Source of the DNA: Ciona savignyi
Lineage: Eukaryota; Chordata; Ascidiacea; Phlebobranchia; Cionidae
Reading direction: 5' to 3'
NCBI GenBank assembly: GCA_000149265.1
Contig: CH002951.1
Span: forward strand, 392,336-456,335
Length of the DNA: 64,000 bases
This document shows, piece by piece, positions 56,724 to 64,000 of the stretch. A program made the translations under genes and the position numbers. The notes beneath the pieces were generated by a model. The model worked only from the letters and a program-made list of their open reading frames with translations. It had not been told where the DNA came from and made no database searches. Numbering within the stretch: the first letter of the stretch is position 1; each line of letters starts with the position of its first letter.

Positions 56724-59700
56724 ATGAATAATGAAAGAAAGCCATTACTGGATTCTCCAAAAGTTTCCATTGATGATGGCAAAAGTAAAAGTTTCTGTGG
56801 AGATATAGGAGATCCAAATCGGATTTTTACATCGAATGATTGTTTTAAGTTTGATGTGCTTTTTAAGCTTTGGTAAGTTATTTTAAAGGGATAGGAATAT
56901 AAAATTGGCTTATAGGATTACATTTCTTTCCTTTAAATAACGTAGATTTATAGTCAAATAAAGTAGAAAAAGTAATTTTGCTCTTCATTGATCTGTTTAA
57001 ACTATGCTAAAAATAAAAATGCGACGTTTTATTTTACCATCTGATGACGGAAAAAATAAAATAATGTGTGACATTCTTATATTGCCCAAGCAACTCGAAA
57101 TTATAAAAATAATATGTCTGATTATGTTAAGAACTTTTATTATTTTTCTATTTCTTGAGATCATTAGCAGTACTTAATTCTATGTGCAAATGCATATTCT
57201 TAATAGTTGGTTGTGTTTGTTTCTTCAGGAAGCTACTTTTGTTATGACAATCCGGCTGCTCTTCATAATGAGATAATTGCTGATTTGGATTTAAATGAAG
57301 CAACCTATATGCAGTTATATGCATGGTAAGTACAAAAATATACCGACTGCACGTATTTTAGTTTTTAAAATGTACCACCAAGCTTCCAGTTTTGTATATT
57401 ATGGTAGTGTATTTCGCAATTTAACATATATTTTGAATATACTGATTTTTAAATATATTTTATTTTTGTAATATATCGCCTATTTATTTGCAGGTATTCA
57501 TGGCCAAATGTGATTTTATGTTTCTTCGGAGGATTTTTACTCGATCGAGTGCTTGGTGTACGCCTTGGAAGCATTGTTTTTAGTCTTTTTGTACTTTCTG
57601 GTCAACTTGTATTTGCACTTGGTATATATCTACATTTTACGATTACAGTGCAGTTATATTATAGTTTTACTGTACCATTACTCTTTTTATTTCTTATCAA
57701 AATATAAATTCATAAAATGTCTACATTAGCTAATTTTTTTTAAATAAATTAAAAAGATATATATTTAAGGGTAGTGGGGGTCTTTGTGGTAAACTTTAAA
57801 GATATATTTCTGGTGTCCAAGAATCATACAAAAAACCGTCACTAAACATTACAATGGTATCGTGGTATGAGATATCCAAGATTATTTTATAAATCAAATC
57901 AAGTATCATTTAACTTTTATAGGTGCAACGCTGGAAAAAATGTGGCTCATGGATTTGGGGAGGTTAATATTTGGAATAGGCGGAGAGTCATTAGCAGTGG
58001 CCCAAAACACCTACGCTGTGCTTTGGTTTAAGGAGAAAGAGTTGAATCTTGTGTTTGGACTTCAACTCAGCATGGCCAGAGTGGTTCGTATAAGATAAAA
58101 TATCCGAATTGTTTTTTTATCGCTACTTTCGCTGGATGTGGAACATGCGAGACGATGAATTAGACTTGCAAACATTTCCTTTAAAGGTGTTATCCTACAT
58201 TTATCAAATGTAAATCCTTCAATACAGATTTCCCTCAATACTATATACAGAGGTTCAAAATGGCCATTTGGTATTATAAGCGCGCCTACCATTAAATTCA
58301 GTCAAGTCTACAAAGAGTTTGGTTCTCATCACATCATATTTCAGGGTAGTACAGTAAACATGAATATCATGGGGCCTGTCTATGGATGGGTGAAACAGGG
58401 AATCAAATCTGACCGCACACTTGGAATATCGCTTTTTATAGGTAAGTTTTATTTATGATTTACTTTTTAGTTTATTTGCAGCTGCCTGATTTACGGGATG
58501 GAAAAAGGCAGTGCAACATGTGAACGTCATGTTTTAATGTAAATTTGCTACAGCTTTTCCAGTGTGTTAATTATAGGTTTCCTTCGAATCCAAAGGGAAT
58601 TCGGTGGAACGCGTTATCCAATCAGGTTAAAACTTCAGAAATCCTAACTGGAAAGCCAATAGTTTGCTTTGACTTTTACTTTTTCAAAAATTTGAAGGGG
58701 AATTCCCGCTATCGGAAAAAATGTAAAAAAGGCAAATTTTATTACCCAGTGTACTCCAGGAAATCCCAAAAATATACTAGGCCTAACCAATCATAAATAC
58801 AATCTTATTACACATTCAAATAAGGTGGAAACACAAAACTAAGATGAATATAAAATTTAAATAGAAACAAAAAAGATGCGTACGGTATGCCCCAAACCTA
58901 TCTTTAAACCTTTTTTGTGAAATCCCCATTTATTAAATTTCAAAGAAACTAATAATCAGTAGCATTTACGCTTTATACAACCCGGAAGAAAATGTCCAAT
59001 TGAGTTAAATATTATGGTGATGTTAGCTTATATGGTTTGGATCTATAGTGGAAAATTCTAGATATATTAGGTCAGAGAAACTCCGGAGATACCTAAGAAT
59101 ATAAACATAATATGCGAATGTTTGGCAACGGTTTTTATATAACAGCATTATTTTAAAACTGTTAAAGATTATTTACTTTATATTGTAGGGAATGATGTAC
59201 TAGTACCGGGTAGGTGAATAAAATAAACTCAGAAAAGGGGCCAAAAGGACCTTACAAACAGAAAGAATGGAAAATCTGTTATAATATTAAATTCATAAAC
59301 TCAAATACTTTATGTAGAAAACATGGATATTAAGTTTGGATTAGTCACTCAGGAACGCATTAGTTTCTGCTTGCAGAAACAAACATCATACACCATAGGC
59401 GGATAGTTTTAAAATGTCGCTTGGTTGCGAATGCAACAACATGGGCAGTAGATGGGTTTGCAGCAATAAAACCTTTATGCAATTTTAACCAAAAAAAAGC
59501 TTTTTTGAATTTAATTTTGTAAGTAGATCAAATGATTGCTACACCTACGCCAGCACTTCAGCAATGAAAGCGACAGTATTTAACATGAATCATATTCTAT
59601 TCATTCATTTATCTAAATTCTTTACGTTCCTGACACAGCTGCGATCACCTGTGTGTTTTCACTCGGGTGTGCCCTCGTGTTAGCATACCTTGACAGACGA

Positions 59701-62700
59701 GCAGAGAGGATGTTGGAAAGGAAGAAGGATGAAAATGAGGAGGTGGTCAAGTTCACTGATGTCAAACACTTCTCTTTCCAACTATGGATGGTGTTTTGTG
59801 TGTGTGTTGGCTACTACGTGGCTGTCTTTCCCTTCATAGGCTTGGGAAAGTAAGAAGAGTTTGATATTAATCTATGGTGTAGCATAATTTATAAAGAGTC
59901 TTTTCTATATTAAGTTTATTTGAACCAAATTAAAAGAAGAAAAATGCAGTAATTGCAAACCCACCAAAATGTGGTTGAGGTCCAAACATGAATTCTTTAC
60001 ATATTCTTATTTATTTCCAATCAGTATCATTTTGTTGTAAAAAACTTTTAATACCCATACCATTCCCGGTAAATATAACATATTGGTGACAAACTTCAAG
60101 CTTGACTAAAGCAAATGAAAATCAAATTATATCTTTGACATACAATAACTTAAAATACCATTACTTCATAAGACTTTTTTTAAAGAGTATTTTTCGAAGA
60201 GAAATTTGGATTCAGCCCTTCCAGTGCAAGTGCTGTTAACAGGTAGGATGATGGTTAGTTGTTAGTTTTTAAATTACTCTTTTTTATTAATTGGTGATAA
60301 AATATACAAGTTGACCAAACAAGGCAGGTCCTTGTTTTTATATTGTGTGGTACATATTGTATGTTAACCACCTACAATATATTTTTTGGAAATTATAATA
60401 TTTTGATTTAATTTGTCTACATTTATTCTTCTGATTACCTTCGTCAGTTTAACTAAATAATGGGTTATGTTATATATATGAGTTACTTTTTACTAGAAGA
60501 TATCTACATGTATGATCAGGCCCATGTAGTTACAAACATTGATTTCCTCCCCAGCATTGTTTACATCCTTTCTGCTCCATGCTCCCCAGTATTGGGCTTC
60601 CTGGTTGACAGACTTGGTTACAACATATTCTGGGTGATCTTGGCTGTGTTGTCCACACTCAGCAGTCATGGGTTACTTGCTTTTACTTTCCTGAACCCTT
60701 GGGTTGCTATGGTAGGTTGCTAAAGTATTTTTGGCTAATATTGCTGTTTCATTTTTGTGTATTATATTGAGCGGGCTGCAGATTTTTTTATATCCTATTC
60801 TGATACAGAAAGATCAGTAGAGGCCTTGGTAAAAAAAGGATTCAATCTTTGTATTTTTAATTAACAAGCCACAAAAGATAGCCTAATAAGCAATGCAGAT
60901 TATGCCTAGTTTGTATACAATGTGACATCATGCATGATTTTCTGTCTAAAACATATGTAATCATTTGTTCCACATTTAATTACAACCACCATTTCCAGTG
61001 CATAATGGGTGTTTCATATTCCTTATTGGCGTGTGCGTTGTGGCCGATGGTTGCTTTCCTTGTACCTCAACATCAGCTCGCTACTGCATATGGATTGTAA
61101 GTTACATACTTGAAATATTTCATTTGTTAATAATGTTTTCCAAATAAGTACAGTACAGCATTGTACATTGATATGTACCAAGGAGTACAAATCCAACCCT
61201 TTAGAAAGTAGTCCAAACAAAAAAGATGTGACTAAATTTCCATATATCACCTGGCTTGTAATCTGTGCTAATTAATGGACTCATTTGGCTTCTGTTTGAC
61301 CTTATACTAAAACTCCAATGGTCTTTCGATTTTTTAATTAATCTTAAAAAAGTAGCATAAAAATTATATGCTCACCATTAATAAATTTTCATAAATTTAA
61401 ATTTTAAAGGGTTTGCTAAAAAGGTTCACAGTTACACTTAACACAAATATGACCCAATGCACAGCACGCAATCTAACGCTTGGTGTGATATTTTTTTATA
61501 AGTGTACCTGGTGTGTGAAGTATATTTCTTTCTATTTTAGCAATAGTTACCCCCTTAAAAAAGTAATAAAAATGAAATAAGAAACAGAGATACTGAGCTC
61601 TGTTTATATTAAACGGTCAAGTATTGAACTCATTCTAATTTTCCCTTTGTTTAACAATCACCAATCATTTCCCGTATTTCAGCATGCAGTCCATACAGAA
61701 CCTAGGGCTTGCCGTTATTTCACTCCTGGCTGGTGCTATTCTCGATAGTTCTGGATATTTCATGCTTGAACTATTCTACTGTGCATGTATCTGTGGTTAG
61801 TAAGCTTTGGTATTTAATTAATTGGTCCACTGAATTTTAAGGCCCATATAACTTTGATCTGTGACACTTCTGTAAATGTAATATAAACTGACTTTTATTT
61901 TAATGACCTCTGTATTGTCTAAATTAAATTTCTCAATGTAATCACTTAATCCAACAATATATAATTGGTGTTTTGTTACATGCATGACAGAGTATTTTAA
62001 TATTTCACTTCTCTTTCCTAGTTGCATTGATTGCTGCACTCTTGTTGTATCTAGTGGACCTTGGAAGAGGCAGTGGTCTCAATTTATCTGCCAAAATGCG
62101 AGATGCACTTTCCGCCACAGAAGCTGATACGTGAGTGATTTGATTCAGTATGACAAAAATCAACTAATTCAAAAATGTTACACTGTGACAGCAGTTTTAA
62201 ACCAACAAAATGAACTAATGAAAAACAATAATATTATTATATATACCTCTATCTTGTTCCATTTTGTAAATAGTTTATAATTTTAATCTAAGTTTTATCT
62301 TAATTATAAGTTTGATGATGATAAAAATAAAATAAAAACCAAGGTAAATTATAAAATTAAAATAATTGTTAAACAAGGGCTATTTTGTATCGAGTTGCCA
62401 GAAGTATGATCGTTTGTTTTATCTCTATTTTATATTTAAGTTTATGAACTAAATTCAAGCTATTGCATTACAGCACCGATGAGGTAACGGATATTCAAGG
62501 AATACATCCAGTACACCATCGACCTATGACTGCATTTGGAATTCGAAATCGCTATTATTCAAGGTTGGTAATGGCCGGATTTGGTAATGTATACCTAGTA
62601 AGTAGGTACATGTGGTGCAGTCGGTAGGATTGTGTTATTCTGGTGGGCGGGTTTAAGTTGTTATGTGTTACCCTAATAACCTAAGCCATTAACTTGTGGT

Positions 62701-63135
62701 AAAACTGGTTAATTTTTATTTTTGATTAAAGGACTGGTGAATGGCGCGGAATATTATATTTCAAATTGAACCCAGATAGTACAATCTGATCCAATATGTG
62801 AGGAAAGAATGCAGTTGTACCCAGTGTTTTTCACTTGGCTTTTTTGGCCAGCTATTGTATGTGATTAGTGCTGAATATTTTAAATGGCATTTTTTATTAT
62901 GGAAAAAGGCTATGTCTGTTAAATGCTTTTTTACGAATAATTGAGTATAGTGGTTAGGTAAAGAAGCCGATTAATTTTAACAACCAGAAAGCTTACATAC
63001 CACTGTCTTTAAACTCTTACATCAGCATTTTTATATGTGGCATCTTTCAGGATTGGAGCGCAGATTCCAGAGCACCTGTTTGCACACACAAGCCTCCATA
63101 GATCAAGAGCACCTTCGTATGATTCTATTTCTTAA
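56724..63135 (+). CDS. MFSD1: MFSD1, lysosomal major facilitator transporter, with apparent frameshift in exon 1
   Basis: MFSD1 is a 12-span lysosomal transporter (reported to export dipeptides) that is stabilised by GLMP. Thirteen exons: 56724-56872, 57229-57325, 57494-57621, 57923-58083, 58345-58441, 59639-59849, 60186-60242, 60555-60711, 60999-61096, 61683-61795, 62022-62130, 62474-62563, 63051-63135. From exon 2 on, the frame is continuous and close to vertebrate MFSD1: GSYFCYDNPAALH, YAWYSWPNVILCFFGGFLLD, GGESLAVAQNTYAV, FGLQLSMARVGSTVNMN, YYVAVFPFIGLGKVFFEEKF, YGFMQSIQNLGLAVISLL. Exon 1 starts with an N-terminal dileucine (KPLLDSP), as expected for lysosomal sorting. It then reads DPNRIF and leaves the frame needed by exon 2. 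Removing one T from the run at 56824-56828 restores the match to the family, with TM1 and exon 2 in frame, about 516 residues. Either a sequence error or a real indel. AATAAA at 63681. Confidence 0.93.
56824..56828 (+). other. Probable one-base insertion in a T run (MFSD1 exon 1)
   Basis: With five T the first ATG frame cannot splice in phase to exon 2. With four T the reading is DPNRILHRMIVLSLMCFLSF, collinear with vertebrate MFSD1 TM1, and exon 1 ends in phase 1 as exon 2 requires. Confidence 0.8.
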
Positions 63136-63680
63136 ATTCGTGTCCACACTGTGCTATGACGATCAAGTGCATTATGTTTCTATTTTTCAGCAATTTTTCA
63201 ATTGTTCTCATTTTACCCTTTATATCGCTGTAATTTTACCATTTTACACCATTTCCGCATAAATACATTTCTTGCCTTTTTAAATTTTATTTTCCAACAA
63301 AAAAATAAGTGTTTAACACTGTAGTGTGTAGTTCTTGTTACACAATCGAAGATCTGGCAGATAACTACATTTTCAGACTTGTTGGTTGATATTGTGTTGA
63401 AACCAGTGTTTTTTTTATCTTTTTAGTGATTTTTTTCATAACAGAGTTTTACAAAATCTGTAACACGTAAAAAGATGGTTATGACTTTGTCAATTTGAGG
63501 TGGTTTGTTTGGTACTACACATTTGTTCATCATTATTGTACTGTCATTGCTTGTATTTTTACACAACTTCTAGCTGCAAATCCTCTACACCCATTTTATT
63601 CATTTTATAGATAAAATAAGTATCTGCTTTAGATTTATTTTTCAATCAATGTTTTGTGTTCATGCATAGCCTTATTGTAT

Positions 63681-63686
63681 AATAAA
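63681..63686 (+). terminator. Poly(A) signal of MFSD1
   Basis: AATAAA about 545 bp after the MFSD1 stop codon; the most convincing of the candidates in this 3' region. Confidence 0.5.
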
Positions 63687-63821
63687 GTAGTCATTGCGAA
63701 TTGCAACGTTTATTTTTGAACATTTAAAATTACTTTATAATTTGACAATTCTCATTGTACAAATCCTAGTTAAGACTACATGTGGCGTTTTTTTTTAACA
63801 CAAAACAATTATAATAAATTT

Positions 63822-64000
63822 CGGCCGGTTGGTCTGGCGGTTAAATGCGTCGCCTTTCAATCGAAAGGTTGTAGGTGCGAAACTGGTCGCTAGCTAGTCG
63901 GTTGTGTCCTAGGGCAAGGCACTTTAATGACATTGCCTGAACCCAGCGGAATAATGGGTTCTACTAAAATTGAGGGAACGTGTCTATCATATACAACACA
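63822..64000 (+). mobile_element. tRNA-derived SINE, cut by the window end
   Basis: Starts with CGGCCGGTTGGTCTGGCGGT, the tRNA-like head with A and B boxes, then GGTTGTGTCCTAGGGCAAGG, CTGAACCCAGCGGAATAATG and ATCATATACAACACA at the edge. This is the only plus-strand copy here with an intact head. Confidence 0.93.

Larger units (their letters stand above)
63136..64000. other. MFSD1 3' region and right window edge
   Basis: AT-rich 3' untranslated and flanking sequence with AATAAA at 63681-63686, then a SINE from 63822 to the window end. No other gene was recognised. Confidence 0.7.

Noticed and set aside
63822..63900. tRNA gene
   Set aside because: A- and B-box-like motifs are present, but the same head occurs in several SINE copies, continues into the SINE core, and does not give a clean cloverleaf.
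1..64000. CRISPR array, bacterial-type operon or defence system
   Set aside because: The DNA is clearly from an intron-bearing animal genome; no regular spaced direct repeats were seen.

Overview
The window is animal nuclear DNA, most likely from a sea squirt of the genus Ciona (a tunicate, invertebrate chordate). The genes are chordate-type orthologues with short exons, GT-AG introns and AT-rich non-coding DNA. Some genes lie almost end to end in the manner of trans-spliced tunicate operons. A tRNA-derived SINE is scattered through the introns and spacers. The genus is an inference from this style, not a database match. Position 23357-23456 is a 100-N assembly gap.

Layout, left to right. 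(1) 832-15081, plus: the 3' part of a hemicentin-type extracellular matrix gene, 30 exons, with Ig domains, six thrombospondin type 1 repeats, a nidogen G2F domain, eight EGF-like domains and the hemicentin C-terminal module. Its 5' part lies outside the window. (2) 17138-21923, plus: a secreted copper monooxygenase, PHM (peptide amidation), eight exons, with no lyase (PAL) half. (3) 23742-25202, plus: an intronless SLC43-type transporter. (4) 28039-28593 and 28639-30396, both minus: ARMC7 (one exon) directly behind TMEM14 (four exons), 45 bp apart, an operon-like pair. (5) 31357-41793, minus: VPS13B as one uninterrupted 10.4-kb exon. (6) 43924-51216, plus: TM9SF4, 14 exons. (7) 54968-56524, plus: Aladin (AAAS), intronless, followed 199 bp later by (8) MFSD1, 56724-63135, 13 exons, whose first exon carries an apparent one-base frameshift in a run of T.

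The genes do not form one pathway. Several act in the endomembrane system: VPS13B (lipid transfer at the Golgi), TM9SF4 (Golgi/endosome), MFSD1 (lysosome) and PHM (secretory granules). Intronless genes (SLC43-like, ARMC7, VPS13B, AAAS) sit among normally split ones.

Mobile DNA: at least nine full or partial copies of one tRNA-derived SINE (one with a clear 9-bp target duplication); an 876-bp piggyBac-type element with perfect 14-bp inverted ends between TTAA sites; and a 364-bp hAT-type MITE inserted into a SINE with an 8-bp target duplication. I saw no CRISPR array, rRNA or functional tRNA gene. I found no clearly new biological system. The best leads are two consecutive hemicentin Ig domains lacking both canonical cysteines, the single-exon VPS13B, the stand-alone PHM, the TMEM14-ARMC7 pair and the MFSD1 frameshift.
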